Origin: Euzebyales bacterium
GTDB taxonomy: Bacteria > Actinomycetota > Nitriliruptoria > Euzebyales > JAHELV01
Length of the DNA stretch: 37,839 nucleotides
NCBI GenBank assembly: GCA_036374135.1
Contig: DASUUK010000068.1
Coordinates: 84,628 to 122,466 of the forward strand
Reading direction: 5' to 3'
Part shown: piece by piece, positions 1 to 8,473 of the stretch
Position numbering within the stretch: position 1 is the stretch's first letter
How the letters are laid out: every line of letters starts with the position of its first letter
Position numbers and translations under genes: made by a program
The notes under the pieces: generated by a model
The model's input: only the letters and a program-made list of their open reading frames with translations
Database searches by the model: none
What the model was told of the DNA's origin: nothing

Positions 1-1
1 G

Positions 2-292
2 CACACCGGCGAGCGCATCGTGGCGCAGACGCTCGGCTACCTCATGCGGTCCGGCGCCCCGGACTCGCTCGACCTGATGGTCGCCACCAACTACGCGGTG
101 ATGGCCGCCGACCTCGCCGTGGAGGGCTCGCGCGGACGGATGGTCGCGCTGCGCAGCGGCACCTACACCAATGTGCCGATCTCCATGACGGGCGAAGGTG
201 CCAAGCGCGTCGACGTCGACGCGCTCTACGACGCCAGCGAGTACCGACCCAAGGTCCGCCATGTGGGCGGCAAGCCCATGTTCCTCTACTAG
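2..292 (+). CDS. pfkA: 6-phosphofructokinase, C-terminal fragment
   Basis: The window opens inside this gene, so only the last 96 residues are visible. They read like the C-terminal part of a PfkA-type phosphofructokinase: a T-L-G-Y-L-x-R-S-G-x-P segment that matches the family's LGYLQRGG region, then a helix with alternating A/V residues and a G-R-M-V-A-L-R strand. PfkA phosphorylates fructose 6-phosphate in glycolysis; whether this one uses ATP or pyrophosphate is set by residues outside the window. The next gene is enolase, another glycolytic enzyme, 145 bases downstream. The frame is open from base 2 to a TAG stop. The family call is fairly secure; the cofactor type is not determined. Confidence 0.8.
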   Translation, partial: HTGERIVAQTLGYLMRSGAPDSLDLMVATNYAVMAADLAVEGSRGRMVALRSGTYTNVPISMTGEGAKRVDVDALYDASEYRPKVRHVGGKPMFLY

Positions 293-425
293 AGCGAGAA
301 GGCGAGGACGCTACGCGGAGCCTGGTTCCACGAGACACGCGGTGGACCGGCTTCGCCGGACAAGAGTCAGCACCACTGGCAACGACGAACGAGTCAGATG
401 TACGGGCTGCACCGCCCATCGGTGA

Positions 426-1727
<1,302 letters not shown>

Positions 1728-1802
1728 CCGCTGACGGGGCCCGGTTCCGCGGATCACGCGTCGACCGGCTCCGCTGGGTACAACGCACAGGAGCGTGGCC
1801 GC

Positions 1803-2249
1803 ATGGCTTCTTCCCTCCGCTCCATCATCGACCGGACCCGGAACCACCTCGCGGAGAAGCGAGGGCGGATCGTCGACGCCGTCCGCGCGTACCGGCGGTT
1901 CGTCGTCGGCGTGATCGCACTGCTGGCACTGCTGGCGTTCATGGCGGCGGCGCCCATCCGCGCACTCGATGCGGCCAACCAGCGTGTCGAACACCTGCGC
2001 GCGACCAAGCAGCAACTGACCGCGAGCGTAACCGAGCTCGAACGTGAGCGCGCCCGGCTGCAGGACCGCGGACACATCGAGCTGTTGGCGCGCCGTCGGT
2101 TCGGGCTCGTCCGGCCGGGCGAAACCGCGTACGTGGTGGTCACTCCGGAGGACGAGCTCAGGAAGGACGGCGGGCCGCCGGAGGGGGCGGGGCACCGGGC
2201 CTGGTACCGCTGGCTGTTCGATGCCGTGGTCGACATGCTGCCGTCCTGA
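1803..2249 (+). CDS. Septum formation initiator protein (DivIC/FtsB family)
   Basis: This is a 148-residue bitopic membrane protein of the DivIC/FtsB family, which links early and late divisome proteins with FtsQ/DivIB and FtsL. The sequence has a basic N-terminus of about 35 residues, one hydrophobic segment at roughly 36-55 (FVVGVIALLALLAFMAAA), then a coiled coil at about 60-90 (heptad-like L/V spacing in VEHLRATKQQLTASVTELE). After it comes the family's short conserved tail with R-F-G-L-V-R-P-G-E-T-A-Y. The charged C-terminal extension ends in W-Y-R-W-L-F. An AGGAG ribosome site lies about 8 bases before the ATG. The place between eno and DUF501 is the standard actinobacterial position of divIC, which strengthens the call. 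Confidence 0.88.
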   Translation: MASSLRSIIDRTRNHLAEKRGRIVDAVRAYRRFVVGVIALLALLAFMAAAPIRALDAANQRVEHLRATKQQLTASVTELERERARLQDRGHIELLARRRFGLVRPGETAYVVVTPEDELRKDGGPPEGAGHRAWYRWLFDAVVDMLPS

Positions 2250-2255
2250 GCACCG

Positions 2256-2735
2256 ATGCCCGCGCCCCCGCCCGTCGTCGGCGGTCCTGTCCACAGCGCC
2301 GCGTTCGCCGAGTTGGATGCCACCACCCTGTACGCGATCCTTCAGCTACGCGCCGAAGTCTTCGTGGTCGAGCAGCGGTGCGCCTATTGTGATCCGGATG
2401 GACGGGACATCGACGGCGCCACGCGGCACCTGTGGCTGGCCGACGAGCGCGGCGGTCTCGTCGCGTACGCGCGCACGCTCGACGAGGGCCGCGACCGCAC
2501 GCGGGTGGGGCGCGTCGTGACGGCTCCGCATGCGAGGGGCCACGGGTTGGCCGATCGTCTCGTGCGGCATGTCGTGGCGCACGCGCCGGGACCGGTGCTC
2601 GCGGCCGCGCAGGCGCACCTGACCGACTGGTATGCACAGCGCGGTTTCGTCGTGGTCGGCCAGCGCTACGTGGAGGACGGCATCCCGCACGTGCCCATGC
2701 GGCACCCCGGACCGACCGCCGGGCGCGCCACGTGA
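2256..2735 (+). CDS. ElaA-like GNAT N-acetyltransferase
   Basis: A 159-residue protein with the GNAT fold signature. It most resembles the ElaA subgroup: an N-terminal L-x-L-R-A-E-V-F-V-V-E-Q segment (ElaA proteins have R-x-x-V-F-V-V-E-Q), a Y-x-D-x-D-x-x-D segment, and the acetyl-CoA loop A-R-G-H-G-L-A-D-R-L at about residues 90-100. GNAT enzymes move an acetyl group from acetyl-CoA to an amine; the substrate here is unknown. The ATG is only 4 bases after the divIC stop and the gene ends in a 4-base GTGA overlap with DUF501, so it is probably co-transcribed and coupled to its neighbours. This gene is an insertion into the otherwise standard divIC-DUF501-ppx order. Confidence 0.8.
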   Translation: MPAPPPVVGGPVHSAAFAELDATTLYAILQLRAEVFVVEQRCAYCDPDGRDIDGATRHLWLADERGGLVAYARTLDEGRDRTRVGRVVTAPHARGHGLADRLVRHVVAHAPGPVLAAAQAHLTDWYAQRGFVVVGQRYVEDGIPHVPMRHPGPTAGRAT

Positions 2736-3286
2736 GCGAGGACGCCCTGCGGCCGGCGCCCGACGCATCGTACGAGGCGCAGCGCTCGCGCACGCCGATG
2801 GATCCCGACGAGGCACGGCTGGCGGCGCGCATGATCGGCCGTCCGCTGCGAGGTCGCTCGGCAGCGGCCGTGCGCTGCGTATGGGGCCTGCCCGCCGTGC
2901 TGCGCGTGGATCCCCGGCTTGACGACGGCACACCCTTTCCGACCGTGTTCTGGCTGAGCTGCCCGGTCGCGCGCCGTGCCGTGGGCGGCGTCGAGGCCAG
3001 TGGCATCATGCGCGACCTGACCGACCGGCTCGCCGCCGACGATGATCTGGCGGACGACTACCGTGCGGCCCATGATCGGTACGTCGCGTTCCGCGGCGAG
3101 CTCGGCCCCGCGGTACCGGGGGATCCCAGCGCGGGTGGCATGCCCGGCCGCGTCAAGTGCCTCCACGCGTTGTACGGGCACCACCTCGCAACCAGAGACA
3201 ACCCGATCGGCGCGTGGGTCGGCGAACAGATCGAACCGTTGGCCTGCCCGGGGCCCTGTGTGCGCGGCGACGACGACGATGCCTGA
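2732..3286 (+). CDS. DUF501 family protein
   Basis: A 184-residue protein of the actinobacterial DUF501 family, of unknown biochemical role. Recognisable features are an arginine/alanine-rich start with I-G-R-P-L-R-G, the segment F-P-T-V-F-W-L-S-C-P with a conserved cysteine, and near the end V-K-C-L-H-A-L-Y-G-H-H-L-A, followed by N-P-I-G and a final C-P-x-x-C. The paired Cys and His residues suggest a metal site, which is inference. The GTG start at 2732 overlaps the previous stop (GTGA). The stop overlaps the ppx ATG by 8 bases, so translational coupling on both sides is likely. Its place between divIC and ppx is typical. Confidence 0.88.
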   Translation: MSEDALRPAPDASYEAQRSRTPMDPDEARLAARMIGRPLRGRSAAAVRCVWGLPAVLRVDPRLDDGTPFPTVFWLSCPVARRAVGGVEASGIMRDLTDRLAADDDLADDYRAAHDRYVAFRGELGPAVPGDPSAGGMPGRVKCLHALYGHHLATRDNPIGAWVGEQIEPLACPGPCVRGDDDDA

Positions 3287-4241
3287 GCGATCCCGCGACG
3301 GCCGGCTGGTCGCGGCCGTCGACTGCGGCACCAACTCGACGCGCCTGCTGGTCGCACGTGCCGGCCGACCGCTGAGGTCCGTGATCCGCGTGACCCGCAT
3401 CACCCGCCTCGGTTCCGGTGTCGACGCCACCGGCCGGTTGTCGGACGCCGCGATCGGGCGCGTCGCCGACGTCCTGGCCGGGTACGCGGGCATCTGGCGG
3501 ACCTGGAACGTCGACGGGGTGGGCGTGACGGCGACCAGCGCCGTGCGCGACGCGATCGATGGCGAGCGTTTCCTCGACGTGGTGCATGCCGTGACCGGTG
3601 TGCGACCGGTCGTGCTGAGCGGTCGCCAGGAGGCTGCGCTGACGTTCGCAGGGGCGACCGCCGACCGGACCGGCCATCACGTCGTGTGTGACATCGGCGG
3701 TGGCTCCACCGAGCTCAGCGTCGGCGACGGGGAGTTGCGCCACGCGATCAGCCTGCAGGTGGGCAGCGTGCGGCTGCGGGAACGACACCTGGCCGGCGAT
3801 CCTCCCACGCCGGAGGAGTACGCGGCGCTGGTGGCAGGCGTCGACGACGAACTGCGAGCGATCCCGGACGCGTTCGCCGACCGGTCGCGGTCGGCGCCAC
3901 TGGTGGCGGTCGCTGGCACCGCACTGACCGTCGCGGCCGTCGCACGCGACGCCACGGCTGACGACCTCGACCGGCTCGACGGGACCGTGCTGTCGGCCGC
4001 CGAGGTCAACCAGGTGGTCGAGGACCTGGCCTGGCTGACCTCGCCCGACCGGCTGACGCACCCGGCGATCGCTCCCGGGCGGGAGGATGTCATCGTGGCC
4101 GGCGCGCTCGTGCTCGCCCGTGTGATGGCGCGCCTGGGCCATGCGGCGGTCGAGGTTCGCGTCGCCGACCTGCTCGACGGGATTGCCGACCGCGTGGCGG
4201 CCGGCCGCTGGCCGCCACCCTCCGAGGGATCCACGTCGTGA
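3279..4241 (+). CDS. ppx: Ppx/GppA exopolyphosphatase family protein
   Basis: A 320-residue member of the Ppx/GppA branch of the actin-like ATPase fold. These enzymes release phosphate from polyphosphate ends or hydrolyse pppGpp. The motifs are in order: AAVDCGTNSTRLLV near residue 10 (phosphate 1), T-S-A-V-R-D-A near residue 86, VCDIGGGSTELSV near residue 137 (phosphate 2), and V-A-G-T-A-L-T near residue 212. The protein is of the short type without a C-terminal HD domain, like mycobacterial Ppx1. The ATG at 3279 was chosen because it precedes the actin-like motif by a few residues and overlaps the DUF501 stop; longer readings upstream run through DUF501. Whether polyphosphate or pppGpp is the main substrate cannot be read from sequence. 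Confidence 0.9.
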   Translation: MPERSRDGRLVAAVDCGTNSTRLLVARAGRPLRSVIRVTRITRLGSGVDATGRLSDAAIGRVADVLAGYAGIWRTWNVDGVGVTATSAVRDAIDGERFLDVVHAVTGVRPVVLSGRQEAALTFAGATADRTGHHVVCDIGGGSTELSVGDGELRHAISLQVGSVRLRERHLAGDPPTPEEYAALVAGVDDELRAIPDAFADRSRSAPLVAVAGTALTVAAVARDATADDLDRLDGTVLSAAEVNQVVEDLAWLTSPDRLTHPAIAPGREDVIVAGALVLARVMARLGHAAVEVRVADLLDGIADRVAAGRWPPPSEGSTS

Positions 4242-4275
4242 GCGCCTCGAGCGGCGTCACCGGCGGGCCGACGCC

Positions 4276-5547
4276 GTGAGCGCGAATCCGCCACGCTGGC
4301 AGCGGCTGCGCTCGCACATCCAGGCGCTGGCCGCGTCGGACGTCGACCACGCGACGGACCGCGTCGGCGCGGTGCTCGTGCTGCTCGATGACGCCGACGA
4401 CGACCTGACGTTCGTGCTGACACGCCGTCGCCACGACCTGCCGACGCATCCCGGACAGGTGTCGTTCGCCGGGGGACGCCGTGAGCCCGGGGAGTCCACG
4501 CGCGCCGCGGCGCTGCGTGAGGCCACCGAGGAGATCGGGTTGCGACCGGACTCGGTGGAGGTCGTGGGGCGGCTGCCGGTCTTCTACATCCCTCCCTCGC
4601 GCTTCTGGATGGCGCCGGTCGTCGCCCACTGGCGCCGACCGCACGAACTGCGCGCGCAGGAGTCCGAGGTCGCGGCGATCGTGCGCGCGCCCCTGTCGGT
4701 GCTGACCGACAGTGACCGGTGGAGGAAGATCCGGTTGTCGGTCACCGGCTGGTCGTGGGCGTGGCAACTCGACGACGATGCGCTGCTGTGGGGCGCCACC
4801 GGCGTGGTCGTGGCGATGCTCCTCGACGTCATCGAGCCGGGCTGGCGGCGCGGGCTCCAGCCCGGCGACCTGCCCGACGGACGGGAGGCCAAGCCCTGGC
4901 TTGATCCCGCGCTCGAGCGGCGTGTGCAGGCGGCGCGTCTGCCCGGCACACCCACGCTACCGCGCACGGCCGTCCGGATGCCCGGACCACCGGTCGTCAC
5001 CCGGGTACGCGCCGCTGGCCGGGCGGTCGCCGACGCGGCCCGCCGGCTCCACGAGCACCTGCGCACGGCGGTCGTGCTCGCCGGGCCGGGACGGACCGGG
5101 GCGATCGGGCGGGCGAGCGCACAGGCCCTGCTCGAAGCGGGCGTCGACGTGGTGACGTTCGGCGTGGACTCCCACCCGGAGGTGCCGGCGACGCACTTCA
5201 CCGGCACACTTCCCGAAGCGCACGTCTACATCGACGCACTCGTCGGAGGCGGTCAGGAGGGTCGGTTGCGCGGCACGGCGCTCGAGATGATCCTGGCGCT
5301 GCGGGCACGCGCCGCGCCTATCGTGGCGGTCGACCTGCCCAGCGGCCTGCACCCGACCGAGGGGCTGATCGGCGATGCCGTGGCCGCGACGGTCACGATC
5401 GCCATCGACGGCATGTGGCCGGCGCTCGATCACGCGGGCCTCGCACCGTTCGTCGGCGATCTGTACCTGTGGCGTCCGGGCGAGGACGGGGTCACCCGCC
5501 TGGTCGGGGGTCCCGAACGCACGGCGACCGGAGGCTGGCGTGAGTGA
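4276..5547 (+). CDS. Nudix (CoA diphosphatase-like) and YjeF_N domain fusion
   Basis: A 423-residue protein with two halves. Residues about 1-215 are a Nudix hydrolase of the CoA/NADH pyrophosphatase type. There is an upstream T-H-P-G-Q-V-S-F-A-G-G segment and a complete Nudix box (G, then E after five residues, then REATEEIGL). Residues about 240-423 resemble the YjeF N-terminal domain, the NAD(P)HX epimerase fold: LAGPGRTGAIG near residue 269, D-A-L-V-G-G-G, and VDLPSGL near 352. The glycine motif normally reads GPGNNGGDG; here the Asn-Asn and the Asp are absent, so epimerase activity is doubtful. The C-terminal dehydratase half is missing. The GTG at 4276 fits the domain start. It lies 34 bases after ppx and 9 bases before the kinase gene. 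Confidence 0.82.
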   Translation: MSANPPRWQRLRSHIQALAASDVDHATDRVGAVLVLLDDADDDLTFVLTRRRHDLPTHPGQVSFAGGRREPGESTRAAALREATEEIGLRPDSVEVVGRLPVFYIPPSRFWMAPVVAHWRRPHELRAQESEVAAIVRAPLSVLTDSDRWRKIRLSVTGWSWAWQLDDDALLWGATGVVVAMLLDVIEPGWRRGLQPGDLPDGREAKPWLDPALERRVQAARLPGTPTLPRTAVRMPGPPVVTRVRAAGRAVADAARRLHEHLRTAVVLAGPGRTGAIGRASAQALLEAGVDVVTFGVDSHPEVPATHFTGTLPEAHVYIDALVGGGQEGRLRGTALEMILALRARAAPIVAVDLPSGLHPTEGLIGDAVAATVTIAIDGMWPALDHAGLAPFVGDLYLWRPGEDGVTRLVGGPERTATGGWRE

Positions 5548-5556
5548 GGCGCACCG

Positions 5557-7032
5557 ATGACCCTGCTGGAGAACCTGCTCGCCCACCGCAGCACGTTGTC
5601 GGAGGACGCGGTCGACCACCTCCAGGCGCTGCTGGGGGAGTGGCAGACGTTGGCGGACATGTCGTTCGCCGACCTGCTGCTGTGGGTTCGCTGCGAGCTC
5701 GCGGACGAGACGCCGGCGTACCTGTGCGTGGGCCAGATGCGCCCGTACACCACGCAGACCATCTACACCGAGGACCTCGTGGGACAGGTCTTCCCGACGA
5801 GCGCGCGCCCGATGGTCGGACGGGCGCTCGTCGAGCAGCGGGTCATCCGCGACGCCGACCCGGACTGGTCGACCGGCGTGCCGGTCCGCGAGGAGGCGAT
5901 CCCCATCAGGTTCCGCGGCGAGGTCATCGCCGCCATCACCCGCGAGTCGAACGTGTCGACCGCACGTGCTCCGTCACAGCTCGAGCTCACCTACCTGCAG
6001 ACCGCCGGTGAGCTGGCGCAGATGATGGCGGAGGGCACGCTGCCGCATCCCGACGCCAGCCGCGACGAGCGCGAGCTCGCGCCACGGGTCGGTGACGGGA
6101 TCATCCGTGTCGACGGTGACGGGGTGGTCGGGTTCGCGTCGCCGAACGCGATCTCGGCGTACCGGCGGCTGGGCAGCCTCGACTCCGTCATGGGATCGCA
6201 CGTCGAGCGACTGGATCCCGAGCCGCGCCAGCTGCTCGACAGCCTGAGGACCGGTGTCCCGGTCGACGCCGAGGTCGAGGTCAACGACGCGGTCGTGATC
6301 CGCCGGTTCATCCCGCTGATCGCCAACCGCCGGACCATCGGGGCCCTGCTGCTGGTGCGGGAGGTCACGGAGCTGCGCCAGCACGAGCGCGCGCTGATGG
6401 TCAAGGACGCGACCATCCGGGAGATCCACCACCGGGTCAAGAACAACCTGCAGACCGTGGCGGCGCTGCTGCGGCTGCAGGCGCGGCGGTTGAAGTCGGA
6501 CGAGGCGCGTGCGGCGCTGGGCGAGAGCGTGCGCCGGATCACGTCGATCGCGTTGGTCCACGAGACGCTGAGCGAGGAGGCGCGCCAGCGCGTGCCCTTC
6601 ACCCGCATCGCCCGTCGCATCATCGACATGCTGGCACAGGGCCTCGTGGGGCCCGACATGCCGGTGGAGTTCGAGCTCACTGGCGATCCCGACGAGCTGT
6701 CGGCCGAGGTGGCGACCCCACTCGCCCTGGTCATCGCCGAACTGCTCCAGAACTGCGTCGAGCACGCGTTCCCCTACGACGTCGAGCCGCCGCGTGACGG
6801 GGCGCGTGTGACCGTCCACTTCGACCGGGGCGACCGCCACCTGCGGGTGGTGGTCGCGGACAACGGGGTCGGGCTGCCCGAGGGCACGTCGCTGGACGAC
6901 ATCGCGAACCTGGGTCTGCGCATCTCGCGGACGCTGCTCGAGACCGAGCTGGGCGGGACGTTCGACTGGTGCCGCGGCAACCCCGGCACCACCGTCGAGC
7001 TGCACGTGCCGCTGCGCCCCGCCACGGCATGA
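5557..7032 (+). CDS. pdtaS: PdtaS-like sensor histidine kinase (HisKA_2 type)
   Basis: A 491-residue soluble sensor kinase. It has an N-terminal GAF-like domain (about 1-150), a PAS-like domain (about 165-280), a HisKA_2 dimerisation domain with REIHHRVKNNLQ (phospho-accepting His near residue 291), and a HATPase domain with N-C-V-E-H-A-F (N box) and DNGVGLPEG (G1 box). There is no membrane segment. This architecture is that of mycobacterial PdtaS, whose partner PdtaR is an ANTAR RNA-binding antiterminator; no pdtaR lies in the window. In Mycobacterium tuberculosis pdtaS is adjacent to whiB1, and here whiB1 lies about 4.5 kb away, which suggests a loosened version of that synteny. A GTGAGGCG ribosome site precedes the ATG. 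Confidence 0.88.
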   Translation: MTLLENLLAHRSTLSEDAVDHLQALLGEWQTLADMSFADLLLWVRCELADETPAYLCVGQMRPYTTQTIYTEDLVGQVFPTSARPMVGRALVEQRVIRDADPDWSTGVPVREEAIPIRFRGEVIAAITRESNVSTARAPSQLELTYLQTAGELAQMMAEGTLPHPDASRDERELAPRVGDGIIRVDGDGVVGFASPNAISAYRRLGSLDSVMGSHVERLDPEPRQLLDSLRTGVPVDAEVEVNDAVVIRRFIPLIANRRTIGALLLVREVTELRQHERALMVKDATIREIHHRVKNNLQTVAALLRLQARRLKSDEARAALGESVRRITSIALVHETLSEEARQRVPFTRIARRIIDMLAQGLVGPDMPVEFELTGDPDELSAEVATPLALVIAELLQNCVEHAFPYDVEPPRDGARVTVHFDRGDRHLRVVVADNGVGLPEGTSLDDIANLGLRISRTLLETELGGTFDWCRGNPGTTVELHVPLRPATA

Positions 7033-7099
7033 GCCGCGGGCCGAATCTCGGCCTCACCTCGTTGACGGCCCTGGTCGATCGTTGAAATCACTTGCCTGG

Positions 7100-7157
7100 G
7101 AGCCCCCGATACCCGGTGATCCGACGGGTCCTGCTCCCCATGAGCCGAAGGGGGCTC
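7100..7157. terminator. Nested inverted repeat between convergent genes
   Basis: An 8-base stem (GAGCCCCC at 7100-7107, GGGGGCTC at 7150-7157) encloses a second 5-base stem (ACCCG at 7111-7115, CGGGT at 7125-7129). It lies in the 143-base gap between the converging stops of the PdtaS-like kinase and the acyl-CoA dehydrogenase, so it could end transcription from both sides. There is no T run, which is usual for high-GC actinobacterial terminators. Confidence 0.5.
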
Positions 7158-7175
7158 TACATACGCAAACGGCCG

Positions 7176-8318
7176 CTACAGGCCCAGCTCGCGCGAGATG
7201 AGGATGCGCTGGATCTCGGATGTGCCCTCGCCGATCTCCAGCACCTTGGCGTCCTGGTAGAAGCGACCGACCCGCGACTCGGTCATGAAGCCGTACCCAC
7301 CGAAGATCTGCACCGCCTCACGCGCGGCCGTCACGGCGGCCTCCGACGAGTACAGCTTGGCGATCGATGCCTCCTTCTTGTACGGCAGCCCCTCGGACCG
7401 CCGCCACGCCGCGTTGTGGTAGAGGTGCCGCGACGCCTGAGCCGCGACCTCGAGGTCGGCGATCTTGAACGCGATGGCCTGGTGGTCCCCCAACGGTCTG
7501 CCGAACGCGGTCCGTTCACCCGCGTACCGCACGCACTCGTCGATGCAGCCCTGGATCAGCCCGGTGGCCAGCGCGGCGATCGCGATGCGGCCGTCGTCCA
7601 GCGTCTGCAGGAACTGACGGAACCCGGCGCCCCGCTCGCCGAGCGTGTGGTCGACCGGGACGCGGAGGTCGTGCATCGCGAGCTCGCGGGTGTCCGACGC
7701 GTGCCAGCCGACCTTGCGGTACGGCGGGGCGATGGTCAGTCCAGGCGTGTCGGCCGGGACGATGATCGCTGTGAGCTCGTCGTCGTCGGTCCACGCGGTC
7801 ACGGTGATGATCGACGTCAGTTCGGTTCCGGCGTTCGTGATGAACACCTTCGAGCCGTTGATGATCCACTGGTCGCCGTCGCGTACCGCACGTGTCGTGG
7901 TGCCGCCGAGGTTGTCCGATCCACCGCCGGGCTCGGACAGGCCGAACGCGCCGAGCGCCTCACCGCGGCACAGTGCCGGCAGCCACCGTTGCTTCTGCTC
8001 ATCGGTGCCGTAGCGGTCCAGGGGAGCAGCCCCGAGCCCGACCGCCGCCTCCAGCGTGATGCCGAGCGACTGATCGACCCGTCCGATCTCCTCGATGGCC
8101 AGGCACAGCGTCAGGAAGTCACCGCCCATGCCGTCGTAGCGCTCGTCGAAGGGGATGCCGAACAGGCCGAGGTCGCCCATCTGGCGAACGACGTCGACGG
8201 GGAAGCGGTGCTCGGCGTTGACCTCGTCGGCGATCGGTGCGATGACCTCGTCGGCGAAGTCGCGAACGACCTTGCGGAACTCCTCCTGCTCGGGAGCGAG
8301 GGCGAACGACAGGCTCAC
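7176..8318 (-). CDS. Acyl-CoA dehydrogenase
   Basis: A 380-residue flavoprotein that introduces the alpha-beta double bond into acyl-CoA thioesters and passes electrons to an electron-transfer flavoprotein. Length and motifs fit short/medium-chain enzymes: A-F-G-L-S-E-P-G-G-G-S-D in the middle domain, W-I-I-N-G-S-K-V-F-I-T-N-A, the segment G-R-T-A-F-G-R-P-L, Q-I-F-G-G-Y-G-F, and G-E-G-T-S-E-I-Q-R near the end. The glutamate of the last motif is the expected catalytic base. The GTG start at 8318 is chosen because AGGAGG lies at 8324-8329 on the coding strand; an upstream extension of 55 residues lacks family similarity. It diverges from the secreted nuclease gene. The acyl chain specificity is unknown. 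Confidence 0.93.
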   Translation of the reverse strand: MSLSFALAPEQEEFRKVVRDFADEVIAPIADEVNAEHRFPVDVVRQMGDLGLFGIPFDERYDGMGGDFLTLCLAIEEIGRVDQSLGITLEAAVGLGAAPLDRYGTDEQKQRWLPALCRGEALGAFGLSEPGGGSDNLGGTTTRAVRDGDQWIINGSKVFITNAGTELTSIITVTAWTDDDELTAIIVPADTPGLTIAPPYRKVGWHASDTRELAMHDLRVPVDHTLGERGAGFRQFLQTLDDGRIAIAALATGLIQGCIDECVRYAGERTAFGRPLGDHQAIAFKIADLEVAAQASRHLYHNAAWRRSEGLPYKKEASIAKLYSSEAAVTAAREAVQIFGGYGFMTESRVGRFYQDAKVLEIGEGTSEIQRILISRELGL

Positions 8319-8473
8319 GGATGCCTCCTGATCACGCGGCGGCCACCTCCGGGACGCCACAACTGCAGCGTATGTTCCGGCGTCGTCGTCGCACACGTCG
8401 ATCTGGCCGGGAACCTTCTCTGCTAGGGTGCGTACGGCAGATGGTGGGTCGTGCGCGACAAGGTAGGGGCGGC

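Noticed and set aside
347-359. Hairpin between pfkA and eno as terminator
   Set aside because: The stem has only five pairs, a three-base loop and no T run, so it is too weak to call.
7092-8426. Long plus-strand open frame opposite the acyl-CoA dehydrogenase
   Set aside because: The composition (many R, D, V, G without motif) is that of an antisense reading of a high-GC gene, and the minus strand encodes a full enzyme with a ribosome site.
8319-8473. Promoter with TAGGGT as -10 for the nuclease
   Set aside because: The -10 is plausible but no -35-like hexamer lies at 16-18 bases, and I saw no repeated Pho-box-like motif.
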